64,000 nucleotides of DNA. It comes from Agaricicola taiwanensis. GTDB taxonomy: Bacteria; Pseudomonadota; Alphaproteobacteria; Rhizobiales; Methylopilaceae. The stretch is from the NCBI RefSeq assembly GCF_014635245.1, contig NZ_BMCP01000001.1, positions 372,001-436,000 of the forward strand. The letters are read 5' to 3'. Below are positions 9,240 through 20,670 of this stretch, piece by piece. Both the position numbers and the translations under genes were made by a program. Under the pieces are notes generated by a model. That model was not told the origin of the DNA. It saw only the letters and a program-made list of their open reading frames with translations, and did not search any database. Position 1 is the first letter of the stretch. Each line of letters opens with the position of its first letter.

Positions 9240-9986
9240 ATGTCCCAATTTGCGATCGAAGCGCGCCACCTGCGCAAGGTGTTCCGCGACACCCCGGCTG
9301 TCGATGATGTCAGCTTCGCCATCCCTAAAGGAAGCGTCGTCGGCATCCTTGGCGGCAATGGCGCGGGTAAGACGACCACCATTGCCATGGTGATGGGCCT
9401 CACCTTGCCGACCTCCGGCGAGGTGCACGTTCTTGGTACTGACATGGCGCGTCACCGGCACGACGTCTTGCACCGGATGAATTTCGAAAGCCCCTATGTC
9501 GATCTCCCCGGACGTCTCCCCGTGAGGCAAAACCTGTCGGTTTTCGCAAAGCTCTACGGCATGCGGGATGTTGCGGTCCGCATCGCCCGCCTGGCGAGTG
9601 ACCTTGATCTCACCTCCTTCCTCGACCGGCCGACCAATCGCCTTTCGGCGGGCCAGAAAACGCGTGTGGCCTTGGCGAAATCCTTGATCAATGATCCGGA
9701 AGTCCTCCTGCTGGACGAGCCGACGGCGTCGCTGGACCCGGACACGGCGGACTGGATCCGCGGCCGGCTGGAGGATTATCGGCGCGAGCGTGATGCCACC
9801 ATTCTGATCGCCTCGCATAATATGGCCGAGGTGGAGCGGCTGTGTGATCGCGTCATCATGATGAAGAGCGGCCGCATCGTTGACGATGCCTCTCCGTCCG
9901 ACATGCTCGCCCGTTACGGGCGGTCGAACCTGGAGGAGGTGTTCCTCGACGTGGCGCGCGGGCGCGTGCAGGAGGCTGCCCAATGA
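9240..9986 (+). CDS. ABC exporter ATP-binding protein
   Basis: A 248-residue ABC ATPase. The Walker A GGNGAGKTTT (about residues 38-47), the signature LSAGQKTRV, the Walker B VLLLDEPTASLDP and the switch His in IASHNM are all intact. The ATG at 9240 gives the usual N-terminus; a longer frame to 9186 adds residues without similarity. Its last four bases overlap the permease start (ATGA), so the two are translationally coupled. The order and type match drug, polysaccharide or lipid exporters of the ABC-2 class (DrrAB/NodIJ-like). The cargo cannot be inferred. Confidence 0.93.
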   Translation: MSQFAIEARHLRKVFRDTPAVDDVSFAIPKGSVVGILGGNGAGKTTTIAMVMGLTLPTSGEVHVLGTDMARHRHDVLHRMNFESPYVDLPGRLPVRQNLSVFAKLYGMRDVAVRIARLASDLDLTSFLDRPTNRLSAGQKTRVALAKSLINDPEVLLLDEPTASLDPDTADWIRGRLEDYRRERDATILIASHNMAEVERLCDRVIMMKSGRIVDDASPSDMLARYGRSNLEEVFLDVARGRVQEAAQ

Positions 9987-10807
9987 CCTCATCAGCCCCT
10001 CGTGCTCCCTCCCGTTTCTCGCCGGGCCGCGTGCTCGCGATGGTCGAGCGGCACCTCTATGTGCTGCGCAGTTCATGGCCCCGCCTCCTGGAGTTGATCT
10101 ACTGGCCGACCGTGCAGATGCTGACCTGGGGGTTCCTGCAGAGCTATATCGGCGAGGCGTCCGGCCGCATGGCCATGGCCGCGGGGGCCTTCATTGGCTC
10201 CATGCTGTTGTGGGACATCCTGTTTCGCGGCGGGCTGGGCTTTTCCATCTCCTTCCTGGAAGAGGTCTGGGCCAAGAATCTCGGCAACCTCATGATGAGC
10301 CCGCTGCGGCCGAGTGAGCTCGTGGCCTCGCTGATGACCATGAGTGTGATCCGGCTCCTGATCGGCATGGTGCCGGTGACGCTCATGGCGATCTTCTTCT
10401 TCGGCTTCAACCTGTGGGCTCTTGGCCTGGCGCTGGCGGCCTTCTTTGCCAACCTCATCCTGACGAGCTGGTCGATCGCGCTCTTCACCAGCGGCATCAT
10501 CCTTCGGCATGGTGCGGGAGCGGAAGGGATCGCCTGGTCGCTGACCTTCATTCTCATGCCCCTGTGCGCGGTCTATTATCCCGTCGCGGTCCTGCCGGAC
10601 TGGTTGCAGCACCTCGCCTGGAGCCTTCCGCCGACCTATGTGTTCGAAGGCATGCGCGCTCTCGTGATCGACGGCATCTTCCGCGCTGATCTTATGATTT
10701 GGGCGCTGGGGTTGAATGCCATTGTTTTCGCTGTTGCCGTTACATCATTTTTAATTCTGATGAATCGGGCAAGAATAGCGGGGACTTTGCTTCAATCCAG
10801 CGAATAG
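9983..10807 (+). CDS. ABC-2 type exporter permease
   Basis: A 274-residue inner-membrane permease with about six hydrophobic segments, the partner of the ATPase just upstream. The ABC-2 family pattern is seen in the N-terminal RHLYVLRSSWPRLLEL and the C-terminal block around YYPVAVLPDWLQHLAWSLPP, which is characteristic of this fold. The gene's 3' end is AT-rich compared with its surroundings, and the stop is followed by an 84-base AT-rich spacer before phaZ. Confidence 0.92.
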   Translation: MTSSAPRAPSRFSPGRVLAMVERHLYVLRSSWPRLLELIYWPTVQMLTWGFLQSYIGEASGRMAMAAGAFIGSMLLWDILFRGGLGFSISFLEEVWAKNLGNLMMSPLRPSELVASLMTMSVIRLLIGMVPVTLMAIFFFGFNLWALGLALAAFFANLILTSWSIALFTSGIILRHGAGAEGIAWSLTFILMPLCAVYYPVAVLPDWLQHLAWSLPPTYVFEGMRALVIDGIFRADLMIWALGLNAIVFAVAVTSFLILMNRARIAGTLLQSSE

Positions 10808-10837
10808 TAATCTTTATAATACAAAATACCGCCTATT

Positions 10838-10852
10838 ATACGTCAGACGTAT
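10838..10852. promoter_or_regulatory. Operator-like palindrome upstream of phaZ
   Basis: ATACGT-CAG-ACGTAT is a perfect 6+3+6 inverted repeat in the AT-rich spacer between the ABC permease and the PHB depolymerase. A TATAAT hexamer lies at 10815-10820. The arrangement suggests a promoter with a repressor site, but there is no experimental or family evidence for the factor that binds. Confidence 0.35.
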
Positions 10853-10891
10853 TGACCTGCATTGTCAACATGTCGACACTTGGGGAGTGGC

Positions 10892-12274
10892 ATGAGCAGG
10901 AACAGGCAGGCCCGTCGTATGGCAATTGGTGAATTCGGTGGTAGTGGCGAAACGGAATTCGGCCTCTACGGTACATTGCCTTTGTACATGATGTATGAGG
11001 CCTCTCACGCGGCCCTCAATCCCGCGCGAACCATGGCGGAAGCGACCAAGCTTTACTTTCGCAATCCCATCAATCCCTGGTCGCACACCGCGCTCGGCCG
11101 CTCCTGGGCGGCAGCGGCCGAGGTCTTTGAGCGCACGACACGCCGCTACGGCAAGCCCTCGTTCGACCTGCCGACGACGCTCTCGCACGGCCGGAGCGTG
11201 CCCATCACCGAACGCATCGTCTGGTCGCGGCCCTTCTGCAAGCTGATCCATTTTGAAAAGAGCTGGGGCGGCGATTCGCACCGTCAGCCGAAGCTGTTGA
11301 TCGTTGCCCCCATGTCCGGCCATTTCGCCACGCTGCTGCGTGGCACGGTGGAGGCCATGCTGCCGGACCACGATGTCTACATCACCGATTGGACCGACGC
11401 CCGGCTGGTCCCCACGGCCGAGGGCGAATTCACGCTGGATGATTACATCGACTATGTGATTTCCATCCTGCACAAGCTCGGGCCGGACACGCATGTCATG
11501 GCGGTGTGCCAGCCTGCCGTGCCTGTTTTCGCCGCAGTGGCGCGCATGGAGGAAGATAGGGATCCCTATGCGCCGCGTTCGATGATCCTGATGGGTGGCC
11601 CGATCGATACCCGGGAAAATCCGACCGGGGTGAACGATCTTGCCGAGGAGCGCGGGATCGACTGGTTCCGCCGCAACGTCATCACCACGGTTCCCTTCCC
11701 GCATCCGGGCTTCATGCGGCCGGTCTATCCGGGCTTCCTTCAGCTCACGGGCTTCGTGTCGATGAACCTCGACCGGCACATGAGCGCCCACCGGGACTTC
11801 TTCCATCACCTTGTCGCCAACGACGGTGACAGCGCGGAAAAGCATCGTGACTTCTACGACGAATATCTCGCGGTCATGGATCTGACCGCCGAGTTCTACC
11901 TCCAGACGGTGGATGCGGTCTTCATCAAGCACGCTCTCCCAAAGGGTGAGATGACCCATCGCGGCCGGTTGATACGACCGGAAGCCATCACCAGTACGGC
12001 CTTGATGACCATCGAGGGCGAGAACGACGACATCTCCGGCGTCGGCCAGACCAGAGCGGCGCACAAGCTCTGTTCCCGTCTTGCTCCGGAAAAGAAGGTG
12101 CACTGGCTCCAGCCGAAGGTGGGTCACTACGGTGTCTTCAACGGCTCGCGCTTCCGCTCCGAAATCGTGCCGCGCATCACGCAATTCATTCTGTCCAATG
12201 AAGGGGCCCGCCCAACGGCCAAAGTGGTGAAGCTCGCAGGGGCGAAAAGCCGGATAAAGGGCGGCGGCGCTTGA
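10892..12274 (+). CDS. phaZ: Intracellular polyhydroxyalkanoate (PHB) depolymerase
   Basis: A 460-residue enzyme that would mobilise stored poly-3-hydroxybutyrate by hydrolysing its ester bonds at the granule surface. In the intracellular family the nucleophile is a cysteine in place of the lipase-box serine; here it is Cys206 in AVCQPAVPV. The N-terminal YEASHAALNP and NPINPWSHT blocks are also typical. The ATG at 10892 has GGGGAG upstream; a frame opening with TTG at 10862 is less likely. The protein is full length. The neighbouring grpE may be transcribed from a promoter that overlaps the phaZ stop codon. Confidence 0.93.
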   Translation: MSRNRQARRMAIGEFGGSGETEFGLYGTLPLYMMYEASHAALNPARTMAEATKLYFRNPINPWSHTALGRSWAAAAEVFERTTRRYGKPSFDLPTTLSHGRSVPITERIVWSRPFCKLIHFEKSWGGDSHRQPKLLIVAPMSGHFATLLRGTVEAMLPDHDVYITDWTDARLVPTAEGEFTLDDYIDYVISILHKLGPDTHVMAVCQPAVPVFAAVARMEEDRDPYAPRSMILMGGPIDTRENPTGVNDLAEERGIDWFRRNVITTVPFPHPGFMRPVYPGFLQLTGFVSMNLDRHMSAHRDFFHHLVANDGDSAEKHRDFYDEYLAVMDLTAEFYLQTVDAVFIKHALPKGEMTHRGRLIRPEAITSTALMTIEGENDDISGVGQTRAAHKLCSRLAPEKKVHWLQPKVGHYGVFNGSRFRSEIVPRITQFILSNEGARPTAKVVKLAGAKSRIKGGGA

Positions 12275-12301
12275 TTTTTCGGCTCAAGGCACTGATATCC
12301 G
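12270..12301 (+). promoter_or_regulatory. Candidate RpoH (heat-shock) promoter of grpE
   Basis: CTTG at 12270-12273, an 18-base spacer, and CTGATATCCG at 12292-12301. Compared with the alphaproteobacterial sigma-32 pattern CTTG-N17/18-CYTATNTNNG, only one fixed base differs (G for T at the third base of the -10 element). It starts at the end of phaZ, 30 bases before grpE. The dnaK promoter candidate has the same 18-base spacing. Confidence 0.6.
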
Positions 12302-12330
12302 CGTCCAGAACAGACGTGTGAGGCGAGGCC

Positions 12331-12969
12331 ATGACCAGCAACCAGACATCTTCCACACCCCAGGAACGGGATGAGGATCTTGCCACCACCGAGGCTCAGG
12401 AGGGCGCGATGGACGTTGCCTCCATCGCCGAAGGCGAGCTGAAGCGGCTGGAAACGGAAGCCTATCAGCTCAAGGACCGGCTGATGCGCACCCTGGCGGA
12501 AATGGAGAACCTCCGTAAGCGTACCGAGCGCGAGGTCGCCGACGCCAAGATCTATGCCGTCAGCAGCTTTGCGCGCGACCTCCTGAGCGTCGCCGACAAT
12601 ATGGACCGGGCCTTGGCAGCTCTTCCCGAAACCCGCGACGAGGCGCTGTCCGCCTTCGCCGAAGGCGTTGAGCTCACCAGTCGCGAGCTGCTCAAGGTCC
12701 TGCAGAAGCATGGCGTAAAACGGATTTCGCCCTCGGGCGAGAAATTCGATCCGCATTTCCACCAGGCCATGTTCGAGGTGGAGGACGCGACGGTGCCCTC
12801 CGGCACCGTGGTGCAGGTGATGCAGGATGGCTACGTCATCGGCGAACGGGCACTCCGCCCCGCCTTCGTCGGTGTTTCCAAGGGTGGTGCCAAGGCACAG
12901 CGGCAGGATACCGCTGAACCTGCGATCGGAGAGCGCCAGCCCGGCGAGGGCGTTGATCGCAGCGCTTGA
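12331..12969 (+). CDS. grpE: Nucleotide exchange factor GrpE
   Basis: A 212-residue cofactor of DnaK that promotes ADP release. It has an acidic, flexible N-terminus, a long coiled coil (residues about 25-75, including RLMRTLAEMENLRKRTERE) and the C-terminal beta-domain with the family motif FDPHFHQAMFEVE and GYVIGERALRPAFVGVSKG. The C-terminal tail is longer than the family core. dnaK and dnaJ lie 1.6 kb further on, separated by a channel gene and alkB, so grpE has its own transcription start. Confidence 0.96.
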   Translation: MTSNQTSSTPQERDEDLATTEAQEGAMDVASIAEGELKRLETEAYQLKDRLMRTLAEMENLRKRTEREVADAKIYAVSSFARDLLSVADNMDRALAALPETRDEALSAFAEGVELTSRELLKVLQKHGVKRISPSGEKFDPHFHQAMFEVEDATVPSGTVVQVMQDGYVIGERALRPAFVGVSKGGAKAQRQDTAEPAIGERQPGEGVDRSA

Positions 12970-12996
12970 GTGGCGCTGATCCAGGCGAGATCCTGA

Positions 12997-13620
12997 ATGT
13001 TCCAGCTCCTCGATTATCTCGGCGTCGCCGTTTTCGCGGCGACCGGTGCCTTGGCTGCCTCGCGCAAGGAGCTGGACATTGTCGCCTTCATCTTTTTTGC
13101 CGCCGCCACAGGCCTTGGCGGTGGCACGCTGCGGGATCTGCTGATCGGTCAGCCGGTCTTCTGGATCGTTGACACGCATTATCTGATCGTGCCGCTAGCG
13201 GCCGCTGTTCTCATCTATCTCACCGCGCACCTCCTGGAATCGCGCTACAGGGCCCTGCTCTGGGCCGATGCCGTCGGTCTTGCGTCCTATGCGGTGATGG
13301 GCTCGGCCAAGGCCATGACAGCGGGTGTCGCGGCACCGGCGGCCATAGCCATGGGGATCATAACCGCCACCTTTGGCGGCATCATCCGTGATGTCATCGC
13401 GGCGGAGCCCTCCGTCATGCTGCGCCGGGAGGTCTACGTGACGGCGGCCTTTGCCGGCGCCGCCACCTTCGTCATCCTTGTCGAAGTCGGATCGCCGTTC
13501 TGGATCGCCGCCGGGTGCGGCGCGGCTCTCGCCTTCCTGGTTCGCGCAGGAGCGCTCCTGCGGGGCTGGATGCTTCCGGTCTACCGTCGAAGGCCTGGCC
13601 GCGATCCGAAGGATCTCTAA
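12997..13620 (+). CDS. TRIC-like (UPF0126/YicG) cation channel family protein
   Basis: A 207-residue membrane protein with seven hydrophobic segments and two copies of the UPF0126 glycine-rich repeat: ATGLGGGTLRDLLIG and, about 85 residues later, TATFGGIIRDVIAAEP. Bacterial members form trimeric cation-selective channels related to eukaryotic TRIC. It follows grpE by 27 bases and could be cotranscribed. The stop codon overlaps the end of convergent alkB by four bases. Physiological role in bacteria is not settled. Confidence 0.88.
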   Translation: MFQLLDYLGVAVFAATGALAASRKELDIVAFIFFAAATGLGGGTLRDLLIGQPVFWIVDTHYLIVPLAAAVLIYLTAHLLESRYRALLWADAVGLASYAVMGSAKAMTAGVAAPAAIAMGIITATFGGIIRDVIAAEPSVMLRREVYVTAAFAGAATFVILVEVGSPFWIAAGCGAALAFLVRAGALLRGWMLPVYRRRPGRDPKDL

Positions 13621-14258
13621 GGCGGCGTCACCCGCCGCAGGGTCAGATTGATGCGGCCGCCGTCCGGCAGCAGGGTCGATGATCCCGCGATCACGCGATC
13701 GACGCCATGAAAGGCCAGGCGTGCCGCACCGCCCAGAACGACGGCGTCACCCGAGGCGATGCGGAAGGATGTGGTGGGGTCTGTCCGCTCGATGCCGCCG
13801 ACACGAAAGACGGCGGTATCGCCGAACGACAGCGAGAGAACCGGCGCGCCGAGATCCTGTTCATCCTTGTCCTGATGAAGCCCCATCCGCGCGCCTGGCC
13901 CGTACCAGTTGATGAGGCAGGCTTGCGGCGGGTGCGGATAGTCGGAAAGGGCTTCCCAGGCGCGCAGCACCGCCTGCGGCATGGGCGGCCAGGGCTGCCC
14001 TGTCGTCGGATGCAGCGCCTGGTAGCGATAGCCGCCGAGCTGGTCGGACACCCATCCAAGCGGGCCGCAGTTGCTCATGCGCACGGAAAAGGGCTTCCCC
14101 GAGCGCGGCATGGTCGGGGTGAAGAGGGGAGCGGCTCGCAGCACCGCGCGCAGTTCCTCCACCAGCGCCTCCTGCGCGGCACGGTCGAAAAAGCCGGGAA
14201 TGAGTCGAACCGCTTCCACAGCGGCCTGGGCTTCGGGAGAAGGGGGCGAAGATGGCAT
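13617..14258 (-). CDS. alkB: AlkB-type alpha-ketoglutarate-dependent dioxygenase
   Basis: A 213-residue Fe(II)/2-oxoglutarate dioxygenase that removes methyl groups from alkylated DNA bases. The iron ligands are visible as His128-x-Asp130 in GLHQDKDE and His184 in FHGVDR. The 2-oxoglutarate-binding arginines lie in RINLTLR (residues 202-208). The substrate-side motif NWYGPGARMG is conserved as well. I chose the ATG at 14258; a longer frame reaches 14303 but adds a non-conserved stretch. It overlaps the convergent channel gene by four bases. Confidence 0.93.
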   Translation of the reverse strand: MPSSPPSPEAQAAVEAVRLIPGFFDRAAQEALVEELRAVLRAAPLFTPTMPRSGKPFSVRMSNCGPLGWVSDQLGGYRYQALHPTTGQPWPPMPQAVLRAWEALSDYPHPPQACLINWYGPGARMGLHQDKDEQDLGAPVLSLSFGDTAVFRVGGIERTDPTTSFRIASGDAVVLGGAARLAFHGVDRVIAGSSTLLPDGGRINLTLRRVTPP

Positions 14259-14492
14259 GGGGACCAACCTGCGTAGGATGACGGGCAGAACAGGAAGTCT
14301 CAAGGTGACGGCGCGTTCCTCTCGTAAAGCAAGTCCGGTATTACAGCCGTTCGGCGATGGCCCGAAACCGGATCTCGACGTGGGCCTGGCGGAACTCGCC
14401 TTGTGGAGCTAAACCGATGACCATCCCCGCACATTCGGCGACCCTTGGTTTTTCAGGGATCGGTCGAAACTCACAATCACGTTAGGCTCTGC
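14259..14492. other. Spacer between alkB and the dnaK promoter
   Basis: About 230 bases with no convincing gene in either direction. It should contain the alkB promoter on the minus strand, but I cannot point to clear hexamers. A 36-codon open frame ending at 14412 has no ribosome-binding site and no recognisable features. Confidence 0.5.
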
Positions 14493-14524
14493 CTTGCGGC
14501 CTGAAACGAGCCTCCTTATATAGC
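14493..14524 (+). promoter_or_regulatory. Candidate RpoH (heat-shock) promoter of dnaK
   Basis: CTTG at 14493-14496, an 18-base spacer, then CTTATATAGC at 14515-14524. It matches the alphaproteobacterial RpoH pattern CTTG-N17/18-CYTATNTNNG at every fixed position except the last G. It lies about 95 bases upstream of the dnaK start. No CIRCE element was seen, so heat control is probably by RpoH alone. Confidence 0.7.
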
Positions 14525-14616
14525 CCACAACCCCGCGAGAATCTGCGGATTTCCTTGGGAGCAGCCAAGGTCGCTCCGGGGCCTGGGCAGCTCGCCGTAT
14601 GAGAGGATTGAAGGAC

Positions 14617-16521
<1,905 letters not shown>

Positions 16522-16545
16522 TCCGACCGTCTCACCTTATACTCT

Positions 16546-16570
16546 CATGCCCGGCCTTGTGCCGGGCATG
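16546..16570. repeat. CCGGGC-type palindrome between dnaK and dnaJ
   Basis: A perfect 10-base stem (CATGCCCGGC and its complement) with loop CTTGT. No T-tract follows. It resembles two other intergenic palindromes in this window (33542-33565 and 63669-63694) and may be a dispersed REP-like element. It could also reduce read-through from dnaK to dnaJ. Confidence 0.7.
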
Positions 16571-16610
16571 ACCATGCCTTCGAACACCGAAGGCCAGGGA
16601 ACAATGCCAG

Positions 16611-17747
16611 ATGGCCAAGCGCGATTTTTATGAAATTCTTGGCGTTTCGCGCGGCGCAAGTGACGCGGAGCTGAAGTCCGCCTTCCGCAAGAAGGCGATG
16701 GAGTGTCATCCGGACCGCAACCGGGATGATGCCGGGGCCGAGGGCCGCTTCAAGGAAATCAATGAGGCCTATGAGGCCCTCAAGGACCCGCAGAAACGTG
16801 CAGCCTATGACCGGTTCGGCCATGCGGCCTTCGAACAGGGTGGCATGGGAGGCGCCGGCGGCTTCAATGGCGATTTTGCCTCCTCCATGGCCGACATCTT
16901 CGACGATCTCTTCGGCGATGTCGTGGGCCGGCGCGGCGGCCGCGGCGGCGCTGGACGCGAGCGCGGTTCCGATCTGCGTTACAATATGGAAATCAGCTTG
17001 GAGGATGCTTATCGCGGCAAGGTCGCGGATCTGCGCATCCCAACCAGCGTGATCTGCGAGCCCTGCGGCGGGACCGGCGCCAAACCGGGAACCCAGCCCA
17101 AGATCTGTCCGACCTGCGGCGGCAATGGCGTCGTGCGGTCCTCACAGGGCTTTTTCCGTGTGGAGCGCACCTGCCCGACCTGCCACGGTCGCGGCCAGAC
17201 CATCGAGGATCCCTGCACCGCCTGCTCCGGTTCCGGCCGTGTCACGAACGAACGCCAGCTTCAGGTCAACATACCGGCCGGTGTCGAAGAGGGCACCCGC
17301 ATCCGCCTGTCGGGCGAAGGCGAAGCCGGCTTGCGCGGCGGACCTCCCGGCGATCTTTATATTTTCCTCTCCATCGCGCAGCACCCGTTCTTCCAGCGCG
17401 ATGGCGCCGACCTCTATTGCCGCGTGCCTGTCGGCATGGTGACAGCGGCTCTCGGCGGCGAATTCGAGACGCCAACCATCGACGGCGGCCGCGCCAAGGT
17501 GAAGGTCCCGGCAGGCACCCAGACGGGGAGACAGTTCCGACTGCGGAGCAAGGGCATGCCGGTTCTGCGCTCCCGCGAGGTCGGTGACCTCTATATCCAG
17601 ACCGTCGTCGAGACGCCTCAGAACCTGACCAAGCGGCAGCGTGAGCTTCTGGAAGAGTTTGAGCGGGAGTCCTCCACCGACAACCAGCCGGAGACGGCCG
17701 GCTTCTTTGCACGGGTAAAAGACTTCTTCGATGGCCTTGGAGCCTAA
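16611..17747 (+). CDS. dnaJ: Co-chaperone DnaJ (Hsp40)
   Basis: A 378-residue type I J-protein. The J-domain at residues 1-70 contains the HPD motif (residues 33-35). It is followed by a Gly/Phe-rich region and four zinc-binding repeats ([32 protein letters not shown]), then two client-binding beta-domains. It stimulates DnaK ATPase and presents unfolded proteins. It lies 89 bases downstream of dnaK and probably shares its heat-shock transcript. Confidence 0.99.
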   Translation: MAKRDFYEILGVSRGASDAELKSAFRKKAMECHPDRNRDDAGAEGRFKEINEAYEALKDPQKRAAYDRFGHAAFEQGGMGGAGGFNGDFASSMADIFDDLFGDVVGRRGGRGGAGRERGSDLRYNMEISLEDAYRGKVADLRIPTSVICEPCGGTGAKPGTQPKICPTCGGNGVVRSSQGFFRVERTCPTCHGRGQTIEDPCTACSGSGRVTNERQLQVNIPAGVEEGTRIRLSGEGEAGLRGGPPGDLYIFLSIAQHPFFQRDGADLYCRVPVGMVTAALGGEFETPTIDGGRAKVKVPAGTQTGRQFRLRSKGMPVLRSREVGDLYIQTVVETPQNLTKRQRELLEEFERESSTDNQPETAGFFARVKDFFDGLGA

Positions 17748-17822
17748 AACGTGGCAAATGATCATGAGAACGCCACAGTCTCACCTTTAGCGTTATCGGA
17801 TCGGCCATAATCGTCCCGCCCC

Positions 17823-18428
17823 ATGCACCCATCGCTTGAATCCAAACAACCCGGATTTCCCCTGAAGCATGAGGCGCGATTTTTGCGCTCCTGGTTTGAC
17901 CGTCCGCTGATCACTGGCGCGGTCACCCCCTCCGGAAAGGCTCTGGCAAAGGCTATGGCAGCTCCGGTGGATCTGGATGCCGCCGGCCCTGTCGTTGAGC
18001 TGGGGCCCGGCACGGGGCCGATGACAGCCGCGCTCCTGAAGCGCGGTATCGCCCCCGAGCGGCTGGTCCTCGTCGAATATTCCCATGAGTTCGCAGACAT
18101 GCTGCGGCTTCGCTTTCCCGGTGTTCAGGTTGTACGGGGCGATGCCTATGCCGCGCGGGAGGTTCTGCGCGATCGTCTGGCTGAGCCGGCATCTGCCATC
18201 GTGTCGAGCTTGCCGCTTCTGACCAAGCCGGCGCCCCGCCGCGCGGCGCTGCTCAACGATTGCTTTGATCTCGCCGCGCCCAACGCTCCCTTCATCCAGT
18301 TCACCTATGGTGTGGTGCCGCCGGTGCCCACCAAGGAGTTCAGCTTCGTGGCCGACGGCGGGCGCCGTGTCTGGTGGAATCTTCCGCCGGCCCGGGTGTG
18401 GGTCTATCGTCGGCCGGCCAAACCATGA
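17823..18428 (+). CDS. pmtA: Rhizobial-type phospholipid N-methyltransferase
   Basis: A 201-residue SAM-dependent methyltransferase of the soluble, Sinorhizobium-type PmtA family, which methylates phosphatidylethanolamine stepwise to phosphatidylcholine. Motif I is [12 protein letters not shown] (GPGTG at residues 61-65), preceded by the family's hallmark [19 protein letters not shown]. Acidic residues VLVEYS and GDAY complete the SAM site. It overlaps pyrF by four bases (ATGA). A sequence-related family is KsgA, but length and N-terminus favour PmtA. Confidence 0.85.
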   Translation: MHPSLESKQPGFPLKHEARFLRSWFDRPLITGAVTPSGKALAKAMAAPVDLDAAGPVVELGPGTGPMTAALLKRGIAPERLVLVEYSHEFADMLRLRFPGVQVVRGDAYAAREVLRDRLAEPASAIVSSLPLLTKPAPRRAALLNDCFDLAAPNAPFIQFTYGVVPPVPTKEFSFVADGGRRVWWNLPPARVWVYRRPAKP

Positions 18429-19126
18429 GCCTTCTCGTCGACAACCGCGACCGGCTGATCATCGCCTTGGATGTGCCGACCGTGGAGGAGGCCGCCGCGC
18501 TGGTGAAACGCATCGGTGACGAGGCCACCTTCTACAAGATTGGGCATGAGCTCCTCTATACCGGCGGCGTCGACCTTGCCCGGCGTCTGATCGGCGAAGG
18601 CAAGAAGGTTTTCATCGACGCCAAGCTGCACGACATCGGCAACACGGTGGAGCGGGCCACAGCCAATCTTGCCGCACTGGGCGCGCATTTCCTCACCGTG
18701 CATGCCTATCCGCAGACGCTGCAGGCGGCGGCGCGCGGGCGCGGGTCGTCGAACCTCAAGATCCTGGGCATCACGGTTCTCACCTCCTATGACGACAATG
18801 ACGTCATGGAGTGCGGCTTCGCCCTTTCCGTCAACGATCTGGTGCTGCGGCGGGCGAAACAGATTCTTGAGTCGGGCGTTGATGGTGTGGTCTGCGCTCC
18901 GACCGACGTTTCGGCGGTCCGGTCGGTAACGGGGGAAAGGGCGCTGCTGGTCACACCCGGCGTCCGTCCGTCCGGTGCCGCAACCGGCGATCAGAAGCGC
19001 GTCGCGACGCCGGCCGATGCGATACGAGCCGGAGCCGATCATCTTGTGGTCGGACGGCCGGTGACGAAGTCTGCCGATCCAGCACGGGCGGCGGCCGAGA
19101 TTGTGGAAGAAATCGCCGCGGTCTGA
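18425..19126 (+). CDS. pyrF: Orotidine 5'-phosphate decarboxylase
   Basis: A 233-residue enzyme for the last step of UMP synthesis. The catalytic motif [11 protein letters not shown] occupies residues 65-75, with Asp65, Lys67 and Asp70 as the charged active-site network. Phosphate-binding elements appear at the end ([24 protein letters not shown]). The ATG at 18425 overlaps the pmtA stop, indicating translational coupling. A longer GTG-started frame inside pmtA is unlikely. Confidence 0.98.
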   Translation: MSLLVDNRDRLIIALDVPTVEEAAALVKRIGDEATFYKIGHELLYTGGVDLARRLIGEGKKVFIDAKLHDIGNTVERATANLAALGAHFLTVHAYPQTLQAAARGRGSSNLKILGITVLTSYDDNDVMECGFALSVNDLVLRRAKQILESGVDGVVCAPTDVSAVRSVTGERALLVTPGVRPSGAATGDQKRVATPADAIRAGADHLVVGRPVTKSADPARAAAEIVEEIAAV

Positions 19127-19153
19127 CGTGCGGCTCAAGAAGGGAGCCGCTCT

Positions 19154-19459
19154 ATGTCTACTCCTCCGAAGGGTTACTGGATCGCCCGCGTCGATATCAG
19201 CGACGAGGAAGCGTACAGGACCTACACGGCCGCCAATGGTGAGGCTTTCGCCAAATACAGCGGGCGCTTTCTTGTTCGAGGCGGCCGACACGAGGCGGTT
19301 GAGGGAAAGGCGCGCTCCCGCAACGTGATCATCGAATTTCCCACCTACGAAGCCGCTCTCGCCTGCTGGCGCTCCGACGAATATCGAAGGGCCCGCAGCT
19401 TCCGGGACGGCGCGGCCACGGCCGAGGTCATCGTCATCGAGGGATATGAGCCGAGTTAA
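19154..19459 (+). CDS. DUF1330 domain protein
   Basis: A 101-residue small alpha/beta protein of the DUF1330 family, a ferredoxin-like dimeric fold. The signature stretches are YWIARVDISDEEAY, FLVRGG, and RNVIIEFPTYEAALACWRSDEYRRAR. Its function is unknown. It follows pyrF by 27 bases and may be cotranscribed. Its end is close to the convergent beta-lactamase-like gene. Confidence 0.9.
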   Translation: MSTPPKGYWIARVDISDEEAYRTYTAANGEAFAKYSGRFLVRGGRHEAVEGKARSRNVIIEFPTYEAALACWRSDEYRRARSFRDGAATAEVIVIEGYEPS

Positions 19460-19466
19460 CCGCGGG

Positions 19467-20636
19467 CTAAGGCATCTTCGACAAGGCTTCCAGGACGGCA
19501 TGCGCCGCGGTGACGCGGGCGGGTATCGGGAAGTTTCTGTTCGCCAGCATCACGATGCCGATTTTCTTCGCAGGAACGAAGGCCACATAGGCGCCGAACC
19601 CGTTGGTCGAACCTGTTTTGTTGAACAGCGTCGGCTCGGTCGGCCTGTGCGGCGGCTTCAAGGGGGTGGCGGCGTTGGGCTCCATGATCATGGAACTGGA
19701 ATTACCGGCCAGCAGCCGCTCCAGCGTGATCGGATAAGGATATTGCTCCCAGCCCAGCCCCTGCGCCATCTCGCCGACTTTGAAGTATGCCACATGGGTG
19801 CCCTCCACGGCCTGCTTCATCGCGGGCTCGAGCCTGTCTGGCTGGATGTTGCCTTCGACGTAGCGGATCATGTCGGCGGCGGTTGATTTCACGCCATAGG
19901 CCTCTGCGTCGAGAACGGCTCGGCTCACTCTTATGGGCTTGCCGGCTTTGTTGTAGCCCCAGGCATAGTTTCCCATCGCCGCCTCAGGAACCCGGATGTA
20001 GCTGCTGCCGAGGCCCAACGCGGGAAAGATATCGGTTTCGATGAGACGGGCGAAATTGCCGTTCATGGCAATGCCGGTGAGATGGCCGAAGAGCCCGATG
20101 CTGGGGTTGGAGTACCGCCGCTGCGCTCCCGGGGCGGCACCGGCTTTCCATTGCCGGAAATAGGCAGTCATCTCGGCGGTGTTGGTGATGCCTTCGGGAA
20201 ACTGCAGAGGCAGTCCGCCTGCGGTGTAGGTGCCGAGATGAAGCAGCGTCGCCTCATCAACGGCGCTGCCGCTCAGCTGTGGCATGTACTTTCGGGGATG
20301 ATCATCCAGCGAGAGCTTACCCAGCGCCTGCGCATAGGATGCCAGCGTGGCGGTGAACGTCTTGCTAATGGAGCCGATCTCGAACAGCGTGTCTTTCGTC
20401 ACCGGCGCCTTGGTGTCCTTCGCGGCAACCCCATAGTTGAAGAAGTGCTGCTGGCCGCCGGCCGTCACGGCCACAGCGATACCGGGGACGTCGTGTTCCT
20501 TGAGAAGGGGTTGAAAGGCGCGATCCACGGCCTTGGCGATCTCGTCGCGCTGATCCGCTCCGGCGGCAGCACCCATCAGACAGGACGAGAGAAAGACCAA
20601 TGCCAGGAAACGGACCAGGCGCGCGGGAACAATCAT
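19467..20636 (-). CDS. Class C beta-lactamase-fold serine hydrolase, exported
   Basis: A 389-residue protein with a signal peptide (residues 1-27) and the three class C/penicillin-binding motifs: SISK with Ser89 and Lys92, YSN at 175-177, and KTG at 340-342. This set and the length match AmpC-type beta-lactamases, though esterases and D-aminopeptidases share the fold. The start at 20636 has a GAGGACA site at good spacing; in-frame codons further upstream lack one. A gene for another secreted protein ends 34 bases upstream, and no ampR regulator is adjacent. Confidence 0.88.
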   Translation of the reverse strand: MIVPARLVRFLALVFLSSCLMGAAAGADQRDEIAKAVDRAFQPLLKEHDVPGIAVAVTAGGQQHFFNYGVAAKDTKAPVTKDTLFEIGSISKTFTATLASYAQALGKLSLDDHPRKYMPQLSGSAVDEATLLHLGTYTAGGLPLQFPEGITNTAEMTAYFRQWKAGAAPGAQRRYSNPSIGLFGHLTGIAMNGNFARLIETDIFPALGLGSSYIRVPEAAMGNYAWGYNKAGKPIRVSRAVLDAEAYGVKSTAADMIRYVEGNIQPDRLEPAMKQAVEGTHVAYFKVGEMAQGLGWEQYPYPITLERLLAGNSSSMIMEPNAATPLKPPHRPTEPTLFNKTGSTNGFGAYVAFVPAKKIGIVMLANRNFPIPARVTAAHAVLEALSKMP

Positions 20637-20670
20637 TGATGTCCTCATGGAGGTGGGTTGCTGACTCGGA

